Positions 1 through 7,377 of a DNA stretch of 30,249 bases are shown here, in pieces (positions within the stretch are counted from its first letter, which is position 1; the number at the start of each line of letters is the position of its first letter). The notes under the pieces were generated by a model. That model was given only the letters and a program-made list of their open reading frames with translations, made no database searches and was not told where the DNA came from. Origin of the DNA: CAZWKX01 sp964633975 (GTDB lineage: Bacteria; Actinomycetota; Acidimicrobiia; Spongiisociales; UBA11373). Both the position numbers and the translations under genes were made by a program. The stretch is from assembly GCA_964633975.1 (NCBI GenBank), contig CAZWKX010000025.1:1-30249 (forward strand), read 5' to 3'.

Positions 1-1
1 G

Positions 2-520
2 CTCTTCAACGCCATCCGCGCCTTCCCCGAGCTGCTCCTCGCCTTCATCTTCCTGCCCATATTCGGGCTGGGCGCCTGGACCGGGACGCTGGCCATAGGC
101 ATCCATTCCATCGGCACCCTGGGCAAACTCTCCTCGGAGGCCATCGAGGGCATCGACTCAGGGCCCCTCGAGGCCATCCGCTCCGCCGGCGGCGGCTGGT
201 CGTCGGTGATGCGTTTCGGGGTGCTGCCCCAGGTACTCCCCACCATCGTCGCCTACTGGCTCTACCGCTTCGAGATCAACCTGCGGGTCTCCGCCTTCCT
301 CGGCGTCATCGGTGCCGGGGGCGTCGGTGCCGAGATGCTCAACCAGATCAACTTCCGCTCCTTCCAGAAGGTCGGGGCCGTGCTCATCACCGTGATCGTC
401 GTTGTGCTCATCATCGACACCATCTCCGCCGCCCTCCGCCGACGCATCATCATGGGCAAGGTCGAGGAAGTGGCCGCACCCGAGGTCTTCGTCCGACCGG
501 AGACGGCAGAGATCTTGTGA
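2..520 (+). CDS. phnE: Phosphonate-type ABC transporter permease, C-terminal part (PhnE family)
   Basis: This inner-membrane permease belongs to an ABC importer of the phosphonate/phosphate-ester class; its partners would be PhnC (ATPase) and PhnD (binding protein), both outside the window. The open frame runs in from the left edge, so the start is missing and 172 codons remain. The segment EAIRSAGGGWSSVMRFGVLP, about 55-75 residues into the fragment, is the cytoplasmic EAA loop that docks on the ATPase. Hydrophobic spans lie before it (ELLLAFIFLPIFGLG) and after it (VGAVLITVIVVVLIIDTIS). The conserved LRVSAFLGVIGAGGVG stretch between them is typical of PhnE. The protein ends in a short charged tail. 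The dgt gene begins four bases after its stop codon, so the two may be co-transcribed. Substrate identity is inferred from family only. Confidence 0.85.
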   Translation, partial: LFNAIRAFPELLLAFIFLPIFGLGAWTGTLAIGIHSIGTLGKLSSEAIEGIDSGPLEAIRSAGGGWSSVMRFGVLPQVLPTIVAYWLYRFEINLRVSAFLGVIGAGGVGAEMLNQINFRSFQKVGAVLITVIVVVLIIDTISAALRRRIIMGKVEEVAAPEVFVRPETAEIL

Positions 521-524
521 GCCC

Positions 525-1511
525 GTGCCCGAGCTGACACGGCACACCCGGCAGGACCGCGAAGCGGAGGAGCGGCGCCTCTCATCCGGCGCCACCCGCT
601 CCACCGGCTCGCGGGGCCGCGCCGTCCCCGAGCCGCCCGATCCGATGAGAACCGCCTTCGAACGCGACAGGGACCGCATCATCCACACCAAGGCCTTCCG
701 CCGCCTCAAGCACAAGACCCAGGTTTTTATCAACCCGGACGGGGACCATTTTGTCACCCGGCTCACCCACACACTCCAGGTAACCCAGATCGGGCGCGCC
801 ATCGCCCGCTACTTGGGTCTCAACGAGGCGTTGGCCGAGGCCGTCTGCCTGGGCCACGACGTGGGCCACTCCCCCTTCGGGCACACCGGCGAGGAGGCGC
901 TGTCACCGTACGTCGGCGGGGAGTGGCTGCACTCCGAGCAGAGCGTGCGGGTTCTCAGTGTGCTCGAGCCGCAGAACCTCACCTGGGAGGTGCTCGACGG
1001 GATCCGAGCCCACTCGTGGAAGGTCGAGCCCGGGCCGCACACGCCCGAGGGCACGGTGTGTCGCTTCGCCGACCGAATCGCCTATCTGACCCACGACGTC
1101 GAAGATGCGATCCGGGCCGGGATCATCACACACACCGACCTGCCCGCGGCAGCGGTCGGCACCTTCGGGAAGCCGGGACGCGACTGGATCGACGCCATGA
1201 TCACCGCCGTTGTGGACCGCTCGGTGAAAACCGGTGAGGTATCGATGGACCCGGTTCTGCTGGAGCCCATGACCGAGCTGCGCGGCTTCATGTTCGAACG
1301 CGTCTACCTTCGGCCCGAGGCCGCCGACCAGCAACGCCGGGCCGTCGAGGTGATCCGCGGCCTCGTGGAGTACTTCGCCGCCCGGCCGGACGAAGTCCCG
1401 GAGTCCTACCGCCACGAGGACGCAGACGCCTGCAGGCGGGCCATCGACTACGTCTCCGGCATGACCGACCGCTTTGCCCTGCGCCAATACGAGCGCGTCA
1501 TCGGAACATGA
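525..1511 (+). CDS. dgt: Deoxyguanosinetriphosphate triphosphohydrolase-like protein (HD superfamily)
   Basis: This cytoplasmic metal-dependent enzyme cleaves dNTPs, classically dGTP, to deoxynucleoside and tripolyphosphate. The HD-domain ligands are visible: His82 (LTHTLQV), His111-Asp112 (CLGHDVGHSPFGH) and the later Asp in FADRIAYLTHDVEDA. The N-terminal signature FERDRDRIIHTKAFRRLKHK (residues 45-64) is diagnostic of the dGTPase-like family. The frame stays open far upstream, back to 402. The GTG at 525 was chosen because it gives 328 residues and an N-terminus (basic and acidic helix, then SRGRAVPE) that matches homologues, and because it follows the phnE stop directly. The ATGA at 1508-1511 overlaps a possible upstream start of the next frame. 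Which dNTP it prefers cannot be told from sequence. Confidence 0.9.
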   Translation: MPELTRHTRQDREAEERRLSSGATRSTGSRGRAVPEPPDPMRTAFERDRDRIIHTKAFRRLKHKTQVFINPDGDHFVTRLTHTLQVTQIGRAIARYLGLNEALAEAVCLGHDVGHSPFGHTGEEALSPYVGGEWLHSEQSVRVLSVLEPQNLTWEVLDGIRAHSWKVEPGPHTPEGTVCRFADRIAYLTHDVEDAIRAGIITHTDLPAAAVGTFGKPGRDWIDAMITAVVDRSVKTGEVSMDPVLLEPMTELRGFMFERVYLRPEAADQQRRAVEVIRGLVEYFAARPDEVPESYRHEDADACRRAIDYVSGMTDRFALRQYERVIGT

Positions 1512-1576
1512 AGCGCATCGGCTCCACCGGGCCCAAAGGGCTACGCTCGATGTCGAAGCCGAGAATGAGGAGCATC

Positions 1577-1792
1577 GTGGGAGACATCACGCAAGGTGTC
1601 ATCAAGATCATCGAGGTCATCGGTGTGTCCCCGAAGTCGTGGGAGGACGCGGTTGGCCAGGCGGTGGCCAAGGCCGCAGAGACGGTCGACGACATCACCG
1701 GAGTCGAGGTGAAGTCGTTCACCGCCCGAGTCGAAAACGGCAAGGTGGTCGGCTACAAGGCCAACTGCAAGATTGCGTTCGCCGTTCATTGA
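1577..1792 (+). CDS. Dodecin family flavin-binding protein
   Basis: A 71-residue dodecin. These proteins assemble into hollow dodecamers that store or buffer flavins (FMN, riboflavin, lumichrome) and sometimes CoA. The pattern IKIIEVIGVSPKSWEDAVG, an amphipathic helix (QAVAKAAETV), then VEVKSFTARVENGKVVGYK and a final beta strand, is the family's beta-alpha-beta-beta layout at its usual length of about 65-75 residues. The GTG at 1577 was preferred because GAGGAG lies four bases upstream and because it gives the family length. In-frame ATGs at 1508, 1550 and 1565 would add 4-23 residues with no family counterpart. The gene follows dgt closely; nothing in the sequence ties their functions together. 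Confidence 0.87.
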   Translation: MGDITQGVIKIIEVIGVSPKSWEDAVGQAVAKAAETVDDITGVEVKSFTARVENGKVVGYKANCKIAFAVH

Positions 1793-1810
1793 CGGCAAGC
1801 GGCCCCTGCC

Positions 1811-1832
1811 GCCTCCCCTTTCCGGGGGAGGC
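1811..1832 (+). terminator. Hairpin after the dodecin gene
   Basis: GCCTCCCC and GGGGAGGC form an 8-bp stem with a six-base loop, 18 bases after the dodecin stop. No T-run follows, so this is a GC-rich terminator candidate rather than a canonical one. Confidence 0.5.
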
Positions 1833-1960
1833 CCGAGCCCCCGCTGGGGTGACGCGACCTGCCTCCCGTGAGTGAGGACCACCGCCTCTGATTCCTCCCA
1901 TGCAGCCCGATCGTTCGGCCCTGCCCGCGCCGCCGATGGACCACGTAGCCTTCTGATGAA

Positions 1961-2407
1961 ATGACGGACGCCCAAGAGACGAACCCCCCCACACGAGGCC
2001 TCATCTACCGCAGCCGCACCGATCGTGTGATCGCCGGCGTGGCCGGCGGCTTGGCCGAGTACTTCAAGATCGATCCCGTGCTCACCCGGCTCGGGTTCGT
2101 GCTGTTCACCTTTGCCGGCGGCGCCGGCCTCCTCGTCTACGTCATCGCCTGGATCATCATCCCCGAACGGCCGCTGCCCGGCGAGACCGAACCGACCCCC
2201 GCGGAGGCCGTCGCGGCCTCCACTTCCCAACAACACCACCATCTCGTGTACGAGGCGAGAATCGTCTTGGGCTCGTTCCTCATTCTCCTGGGCAGCCTGT
2301 TCCTGGCCGACAAGATATTCCCCCACTTCAACCTCCACGGATACTTCTGGCCGATGATCCTCATCGCCCTCGGGGGCGGTCTCATCCTCTACGGAACACG
2401 CCGATGA
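1961..2407 (+). CDS. PspC domain membrane protein
   Basis: 148 residues. The PspC domain occupies residues ~13-69: RGLIYRSRTDRVIAGVAGGL, then AEYFKIDPVLTRLGF and a transmembrane segment (VLFTFAGGAGLLVYVIAWIII) ending in PE. A polar, Thr/Ala/Gln-rich linker follows. Two further hydrophobic spans (IVLGSFLILLGSLFLA and FWPMILIALGGGLILYG) make a DUF5668/LiaI-like C-terminal hairpin. PspC proteins sit in the cytoplasmic membrane and signal envelope stress. The stop overlaps the next start by ATGA (2404-2407), so it heads a three-gene operon of related envelope proteins. No clear Shine-Dalgarno precedes the ATG. Confidence 0.85.
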   Translation: MTDAQETNPPTRGLIYRSRTDRVIAGVAGGLAEYFKIDPVLTRLGFVLFTFAGGAGLLVYVIAWIIIPERPLPGETEPTPAEAVAASTSQQHHHLVYEARIVLGSFLILLGSLFLADKIFPHFNLHGYFWPMILIALGGGLILYGTRR

Positions 2408-3177
2408 CCGACGAGCACGGGTCCCCCCACGAGCCCGAGGACACCTTCGAATCGCCTCCCGAGCCCGAGCCGACACCGGCGGTCCCCAGTGGGGCCCCTG
2501 CGGTTCCACCGGTGCAGCACCGGCCCGGTCCCAGCCTGGGGCAGATTTTTGTGGGCCTGGTCATCATGCTCATCGGCGTCGGCTGGCTGCTCGAGGCTCT
2601 CGACGTCGCCGACGTCCCCTGGCGGTCCCTGCTGCCCTCCGCCCTCATCATCGTGGGCCTCGTACTCGTCTTCGGTGCAAGGACCGGCCGCCACGGCGGC
2701 CTCATCGCCATCGGCGTTGTCCTCACCGTCGCCGTGCTCCTCGCCAGCGTGGTTGAGATCATCTTCGACATCCCCCTCACCGGCGGCGTCGGTGATGAGA
2801 CCTACCGGCCCGTGGCCACCGTCGACGACGAGTACCGCTGGGCCATCGGCAAGATGACCCTGGATCTCCGGGAAACCGACATCCCCACCGGCCAGGAGAT
2901 CGCAGCCAGCGTCGGCATCGGCCATCTGGTGGTCATCCTTCCCAACGACATCGACGTCGATATCGTCGCCCGCTCCGGTCTCGGCCAGGTCGAGGTCACC
3001 GGCGTCGAGTCGTCCTCGGGCTTCGACATCGACCTCCAGTACTCCAGCGCCCAGGCCGGTGAGGATTCCCTCCACCTCGTGCTGGACGTCGCTCTGGGCA
3101 AAGTCGAAGTGCAATGGAGTGATGGGGGCAACCAGCCTCTCAGCCTCGAGACCCAAGGATGGGGGACCGCCCCATGA
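2404..3177 (+). CDS. LiaF-like cell-envelope stress protein
   Basis: 257 residues. A Pro/Glu-rich cytoplasmic N-terminus (residues 1-45) precedes four short hydrophobic segments (IFVGLVIMLIGVGWLLEAL, LLPSALIIVGLVLVFGA, GLIAIGVVLTVAVLLASVV). The C-terminal half is beta-rich and adhesin-like, with repeating strands such as GIGHLVVILPNDIDVDIVA and GLGQVEVTG, and VALGKVEVQ near the end. This is the layout of LiaF/DUF2154-type 'cell wall-active antibiotics response' proteins, which modulate two-component envelope-stress sensing. It is translationally coupled at both ends through ATGA overlaps (2404-2407 and 3174-3177). No histidine kinase or response regulator lies in the window, so the signalling partner is unknown. 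Confidence 0.78.
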   Translation: MTDEHGSPHEPEDTFESPPEPEPTPAVPSGAPAVPPVQHRPGPSLGQIFVGLVIMLIGVGWLLEALDVADVPWRSLLPSALIIVGLVLVFGARTGRHGGLIAIGVVLTVAVLLASVVEIIFDIPLTGGVGDETYRPVATVDDEYRWAIGKMTLDLRETDIPTGQEIAASVGIGHLVVILPNDIDVDIVARSGLGQVEVTGVESSSGFDIDLQYSSAQAGEDSLHLVLDVALGKVEVQWSDGGNQPLSLETQGWGTAP

Positions 3178-3350
3178 TGCGGCATCCGGGCACGTTCTTC
3201 TCCGGCGTCGTGTTCCTCGTGGTCGGTGTCTTCTACCTCCTGAAGTCCTTCGACCTGCTCGATGTGAACCCCGGCCATCTGTGGCCGATCCTCCTGATCG
3301 CCGTCGGCGCGGTCATCCTCCTGGGCGGCAAGTACCCCGGCGATCACTGA
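3174..3350 (+). CDS. Small DUF5668-like two-span membrane protein
   Basis: 58 residues with two hydrophobic segments (TFFSGVVFLVVGVFYLL and LWPILLIAVGAVILLGG) joined by a short loop containing FDLLDVNPGH. This hairpin is the LiaI/DUF5668 type. The same module appears at the end of the PspC gene product and inside the LiaF-like protein, so the operon seems built from repeated copies of it. The ATG at 3174 was chosen because it overlaps the previous stop as ATGA and has GGGGGA seven bases upstream. The in-frame ATG at 3159 is less likely. Confidence 0.75.
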   Translation: MMRHPGTFFSGVVFLVVGVFYLLKSFDLLDVNPGHLWPILLIAVGAVILLGGKYPGDH

Positions 3351-3387
3351 TCCGCCAATCCCGGCCCGACGCCGAAGATCCGCCCCT

Positions 3388-4083
3388 CTAGTCGGAACCG
3401 TCGTCGTGTCCGGCCGACTGGTAGGCGTCTGGTGAATACACCTCGTCTTCCGCCATCTGGTAGCCACCGGCGAGCCAGGGATCGCCCATCGGGTCCTCCG
3501 GATGTGTTGCCGGCCGCCGCACCACCGACGCGGGCGGCACGACATAGGCCCTGTGGCGCGGCTGCGGGGCCTCAGAACCCTTCTCCTTCGAGCGTAGCGC
3601 CAGCGGCAGCAGGCACATTGCGATCCCAAGAAGCACAAGCATGAAGCCCGCCTTCTCGATGAAGCCGGCAATCGACCCCGCCTTGTCGATGGCGTTGTAG
3701 TGCCCGAGTATGTATGCCCAGTCGTGGGTCCCACCGCCGATCAGGGGAAGCTGCTGAAAGGGGGCGTCGGCTACGTAGACGCTCACGTCCCACGCCGACG
3801 TGCCGGTCCAGGCGAGGCAGAAGCCGGAGGCCGCCCAGTCCCTCCGGCCGAAATAGAAGTAGGCGGCCATGGCCAACGGGAACGCCACCTGCGCAAACGA
3901 GCCCGCCATGAACATGACCAGCTCGGGCAGCGGCGCCGCGATCAGGTGACCCACCTCGTGGATACCGAGGTCGAACCAGTCCAGCAGCGGCACCGACTCC
4001 CTGAGGACGAAGGCGAAGCCGCCTATCACCGCCGCCGCGCTCGCGGCGGTCAAATGCACCCATATCTTCCGTGATTCCGCCAC
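3388..4083 (-). CDS. Polytopic membrane protein with HEVGH motif, possible membrane metalloprotease-like protein
   Basis: 231 residues with about five hydrophobic segments. After the first one comes LGIHEVGHLIAA: His42-Glu43-Val-Gly-His46 is an HExxH zinc-site pattern at the start of a membrane span, as in site-2-protease-like enzymes. Further conserved-looking elements are WDVSVYVADAPFQQLPL (99-115) and GTHDW (118-122), which could supply a third ligand (Asp106, His120 or Asp121). The C-terminus from about residue 165 is a polar, Pro-rich cytosolic-looking tail. I recall similar uncharacterised membrane proteins with HEAGH and HDW motifs; they are not classic M50 proteases, which carry an NPDG-type motif that is not seen here. 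The gene is convergent with the LiaF operon and divergent from the RTX gene. Enzymatic function is an inference. Confidence 0.6.
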   Translation of the reverse strand: MAESRKIWVHLTAASAAAVIGGFAFVLRESVPLLDWFDLGIHEVGHLIAAPLPELVMFMAGSFAQVAFPLAMAAYFYFGRRDWAASGFCLAWTGTSAWDVSVYVADAPFQQLPLIGGGTHDWAYILGHYNAIDKAGSIAGFIEKAGFMLVLLGIAMCLLPLALRSKEKGSEAPQPRHRAYVVPPASVVRRPATHPEDPMGDPWLAGGYQMAEDEVYSPDAYQSAGHDDGSD

Positions 4084-4215
4084 ACGGCAGACATCGGCCC
4101 CCCGTCGCCGCCACTTCAGCCCTCGATGGACGCGGAACGCCGCCGGACCGGCTTGTCAAGGCCTGTGCAACGCTCCATCCCTTCTGGATACTGGCCGCAC
4201 CCGACCCAGGAAACC

Positions 4216-5628
4216 ATGCGCATCACAGCTCTCGCCTCCGCCCTCGCCCTGCTCCTCGTGTCCGGTGGACATGCCACGGCAGGCCACCCTGAAATCGTTG
4301 GCGGCCACGAAGCCGATCCCGGCCGCTACCCGTTTGCGGTGGCCCTCGTCGAGCATCACACTCCCAACGCTTGGCTCGGCTACCTGTGCCCCGGCTCCCT
4401 CGTCGGAGACCGCTGGGTGCTCACCGCGGCCCGCTGCGTGCAGGACCTCCAAGCCTCGGACGTCGACATCGTCGCCGCCCGTCACGACCTCACCAGCGCC
4501 GAGGGTTTCCGCATACCGGCCGAGACCATCATCATTCACCCGGACCACGACGGCGCCGAGCGTTTCGACGCCGCCCTTGTGGAGCTAACCACCCCGGTCC
4601 CAAACGCCCGCCCCATCGGTCTCGGTGACGTCGGCGCCACGAATCAGGCCACGATCGCCGGCTGGGGTGATACCCGCAGCGAGCCGCGGCTCCCCACCAC
4701 GCTTCACGAAGCCGTAACGCCGATCCTGCCCAACGACGAATGTGTGCAGATCTACGGGAGTGCCTTCGACCCCGATTCGATGGTATGCGCAGGCGACATC
4801 GACGTGGGCGGCGTCGGCACCTGCTACGACGATCGTGGCGCGCCGCTCTTTGTCCGTAACTCCGGCGGCGGATGGCGCCTTCTCGGGATCTCGGGCTGGA
4901 GCGCCGGATGTGCGCAAGCTGAGTTCCCCGGCGTGTTCACCCGGGTATCGGCGCTGCGACCCTGGGTTCAGGCGATTACAGGCACCGGCGCGGCCACTTG
5001 CGCCGGTGCCCCACCAACCCACATCGGGACGGACGGAATGGACGTGATCACCGGCACCGAGGGCGATGACGTCATCGTCGCCCTCGGCGGCAGGGATCTC
5101 ATCTACGGCCTGGGTGGAAACGATCTGATCTGCGCCGGCGACGGCCACGACATCGTGCACGGCGGCACGGGCGACGACACCGTCTACGGCAACGACGGCG
5201 ACGACCAGCTTCTCGGCAATGACAACGACGACACCCTCTACGGCGGCAGCGGCAACGACACGCTCAATGGCGGCCTCGGCGGCGATCGCCTCGACGGAGG
5301 CGACGGCAACGACCTGATCACCGGCAGCGACGGCTCCGATCGCCTGCTCGGACAGAGCGGCAGCGACCGCCTGGACGGTGGCAACGGCAACGACTACATC
5401 AGCGGAGGCCGCGGCAACGACACCCTGAACGGAAGAGGCGGGCACGACAGGTGCATCGGCGGGCTATCCCGGGACATCGTGAACGGCGGCAACGGCGACG
5501 ACGACCTCTACGGCGGCAGCGGCAACGACACGCTGCGCGGAGGCCGGGGCACCGACGCCGGCAACGGTGGGTCCGGCAATGACGCCTGCGACACCGAGAA
5601 GCGCAAGCTCTGCGAGCTGCCGGCATAG
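4216..5628 (+). CDS. Secreted trypsin-fold pseudoprotease with RTX calcium-binding repeats
   Basis: 470 residues: a signal peptide (1-23), a chymotrypsin/S1 fold (27-254) and an RTX domain (271-459). The fold is clear from IVGGHEADPGRYPF, VLTAARCV, ATIAGWGD and FPGVFTRVSALRPWV. The triad is broken. The position of His57 is Arg73 (LTAARC instead of LTAAHC) and that of Ser195 is Arg207 (CYDDRGAPL instead of CxGDSGGPL); only the Asp (Asp118, RFDAALVEL) remains. The usual S1-pocket Asp189 position is Gly201. The C-terminal part holds 21 consecutive nonapeptides of the GGxGxDxLx type, which bind calcium outside the cell. The ATG at 4216 was chosen for its signal peptide and the AGGA five bases upstream; an in-frame ATG at 4126 would bury the signal. 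The likely role is calcium-dependent binding or adhesion rather than proteolysis. Confidence 0.85.
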   Translation: MRITALASALALLLVSGGHATAGHPEIVGGHEADPGRYPFAVALVEHHTPNAWLGYLCPGSLVGDRWVLTAARCVQDLQASDVDIVAARHDLTSAEGFRIPAETIIIHPDHDGAERFDAALVELTTPVPNARPIGLGDVGATNQATIAGWGDTRSEPRLPTTLHEAVTPILPNDECVQIYGSAFDPDSMVCAGDIDVGGVGTCYDDRGAPLFVRNSGGGWRLLGISGWSAGCAQAEFPGVFTRVSALRPWVQAITGTGAATCAGAPPTHIGTDGMDVITGTEGDDVIVALGGRDLIYGLGGNDLICAGDGHDIVHGGTGDDTVYGNDGDDQLLGNDNDDTLYGGSGNDTLNGGLGGDRLDGGDGNDLITGSDGSDRLLGQSGSDRLDGGNGNDYISGGRGNDTLNGRGGHDRCIGGLSRDIVNGGNGDDDLYGGSGNDTLRGGRGTDAGNGGSGNDACDTEKRKLCELPA

Positions 5629-5673
5629 CGCCGACCTGCACACCGTCGCCCGGCGATGATGCGTGGTGCTACC

Positions 5674-6420
5674 TCAGGAGCTCGGCAGCAAGGAGGTGAG
5701 CACGAGGTCGTATTCCTCGTGATAGTTGACCGGGCCGACGACGCTGTCGTTCACGCTCGAGTAATCCCGAGTCCGCCGAAGGATGAGATTGGTGTCCGGC
5801 ATCACCCATATCTCATGCACGCCGCCACCGACGGTTGAGCCGGTGCCGCTCTCCATGTACCGCACGTGGAAAGCCTCGACCTCTACGCCGCCGATGACCA
5901 TGGTCTCATAGCCGATGCCCTCGTAGACCGTGTTGGTTTCTCTGTCGTCGCTCGTGCAGAACACCGACCAGGTCTCACCCGGCTCTCCGATCAGGGGTGC
6001 CGGCTCTGGGCATTCCCACACGACCGTGTTCTCGACGCCGAAGAACGTGTTGTAGCTCGTGGACCCCGCCTCGGCCCCGTCGTTGCAGATCTCCCACTCG
6101 GACCAGCGTTCCTCAAGCGGCTGCCATCGCACCACGGTGCCGCAGCCGCCCGGCTGCACGGTCATATAGGTCTCCGCCGGGTACTCGTGGCGGGCACCGA
6201 GGAGCGCGTCGGTCTCCTCAAAACCGGTGGTGGCGTACACGTAGACCCCATAGTCGCCCGGCTGGGCGCCGACGACAGTAACCACGGACCCGGAGAGGCC
6301 TTCCTGGGTCATTGGCGTGGCAGTGTCGCGAAAGGCGAGCACAACCGCCACAGCGGCCACCACAACGACCCCCAGAACGGAGCCAAGGATGATGAGCACC
6401 CGCCGGGTTCTCCCTTTCAT
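5674..6420 (-). CDS. Membrane-anchored exported protein of unknown function
   Basis: 248 residues from the ATG at 6420. A basic N-terminus (MKGRTRR) precedes one hydrophobic segment (VLIILGSVLGVVVVAAVAVV), and the rest is a polar, probably beta-rich exported domain with four Cys (GGCGTVV, WEICND, WECPE, VFCTS) that could form disulfides. The C-terminal pattern VGG-type strand, HEIWVMPDTNLILRRTRD and YHEEYDLVLTSLLPS resembles uncharacterised actinobacterial lipoprotein-like proteins, but I do not recognise a named family. It is convergent with the RTX pseudoprotease gene. The frame extends upstream to 6462, but the added residues precede the basic start of the anchor and look artificial. Confidence 0.65.
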   Translation of the reverse strand: MKGRTRRVLIILGSVLGVVVVAAVAVVLAFRDTATPMTQEGLSGSVVTVVGAQPGDYGVYVYATTGFEETDALLGARHEYPAETYMTVQPGGCGTVVRWQPLEERWSEWEICNDGAEAGSTSYNTFFGVENTVVWECPEPAPLIGEPGETWSVFCTSDDRETNTVYEGIGYETMVIGGVEVEAFHVRYMESGTGSTVGGGVHEIWVMPDTNLILRRTRDYSSVNDSVVGPVNYHEEYDLVLTSLLPSS

Positions 6421-6564
6421 GGCTCCATTGTGCCAAGCGCGACCCCCTCCCCGCCAGCCCAAATTCCCTGTGTCGACCTCTCTGCCGTTGCCGACCGCTC
6501 CAAAACCCCCGGCATTGTGAACGTTTTCCCCCCCGCCGGAGGCGATCAGCCCCTGTAAAGAAAC

Positions 6565-6604
6565 GGCGACACCGACGGTCCTGTCCGACCTGAACAGTGT
6601 CGCC
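6565..6604. other. Nested inverted repeat in the leader region of the neuD-like gene
   Basis: An outer 8-bp repeat, GGCGACAC (6565-6572) and GTGTCGCC (6597-6604), encloses an inner GGTC/GACC pair (6577-6580 and 6587-6590). It lies about 85 bases before the proposed start of the acyltransferase gene, in a 269-bp divergent intergenic region. It could be an RNA leader structure or a protein-binding site. Confidence 0.4.
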
Positions 6605-6689
6605 GAGCATCACCAAGATGAAGCCTTGGCGAACCTCAAGTTCTCTCCTCGGCGGCATGCGTCCCAGCGTGTGCCGGTATCGTGAGCCC

Positions 6690-7331
6690 GTGGGCCCCAC
6701 TCCTCTGCTCATAATCGGCTCCGGCGGCCACGCCAAGGTCGTGATCGACATCATCGAGGCCATGGGCGGCTACGAGATCATCGGGCTGGCCAGCGACGAC
6801 AGTGACCCGAGCCGGCTCGTCGCCGGCCATCGCATCCTCTCCGATCTCGCCGGCCTGGAGACGCTCACCGGCTCCGCTCACCACTTCGCCATGGGCATCG
6901 GAGGCTGGACCGACAACGAGGATCGCCGCCGCGCCTTCGAGATGGCAGTGGGAATCGGCCTGGAACCCGTGACGGTCGTGCATCCAACGGCGCATGTCTC
7001 TCCCTCCGCTCACATCGGAGCGGGCTGCGCGCTCCTTCCCGGCGCCGTCCTCAACACTGAAGCCTGCATCGGGGTCGACACGATCGTTGCCACAAACTCA
7101 TCAGTCGACCACGAGAGCGCGGTCGGCGATCATGTCCTGATCTCCGTCGGCGTAACCGTCGGCGCACATGTGACGATCGGAGACGCCGCGCTGCTCGGCA
7201 TGGGCTGCACGGTCGCCAGCCGGGTCAGGGTCGGAGCCGGGGCTCTCGTCGCCGCCGGCGCCGTGGTAGTCGACGACCTACCCGACGGCGCCAGGGTCTA
7301 CGGGGTGCCGGCGCGCCCGCGCCAGCCCTAA
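6690..7331 (+). CDS. NeuD/PglD-type sugar O/N-acyltransferase (left-handed beta-helix)
   Basis: 213 residues. The N-terminal Rossmann-like nucleotide-sugar binding part opens with LLIIGSGGHAKVVIDI, the hallmark of the NeuD/PglD family. Residues from about 100 form a left-handed parallel beta-helix of hexapeptide repeats (HISPSAHIGAGC-like turns, then GVTVGAHVTIGDAALLGMGC) ending in VYGVPARP. Members transfer an acetyl group from acetyl-CoA to an amino or hydroxyl group of a nucleotide-linked sugar. The GTG at 6690 puts the family motif at residue 5; an in-frame ATG at 6657 is the alternative. No strong ribosome-binding site is visible for either. It opens the polysaccharide region and is convergent with the fusion gene. 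Confidence 0.85.
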   Translation: MGPTPLLIIGSGGHAKVVIDIIEAMGGYEIIGLASDDSDPSRLVAGHRILSDLAGLETLTGSAHHFAMGIGGWTDNEDRRRAFEMAVGIGLEPVTVVHPTAHVSPSAHIGAGCALLPGAVLNTEACIGVDTIVATNSSVDHESAVGDHVLISVGVTVGAHVTIGDAALLGMGCTVASRVRVGAGALVAAGAVVVDDLPDGARVYGVPARPRQP

Positions 7332-7377
7332 CTCCTCGATCTCCTGGTCCCGACGCCGCCCCTCAGTCGCCGGCGGG

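Noticed and set aside
3159..3173. An earlier ATG at 3159 as the start of the small membrane protein
   Set aside because: The ATG at 3174 overlaps the previous stop as ATGA and has a better-spaced ribosome-binding site.
5026..5592. Tandem DNA repeats of about 27 bp as a possible CRISPR or minisatellite
   Set aside because: The period matches the nine-residue RTX repeat in frame and there are no conserved repeats separated by unique spacers.
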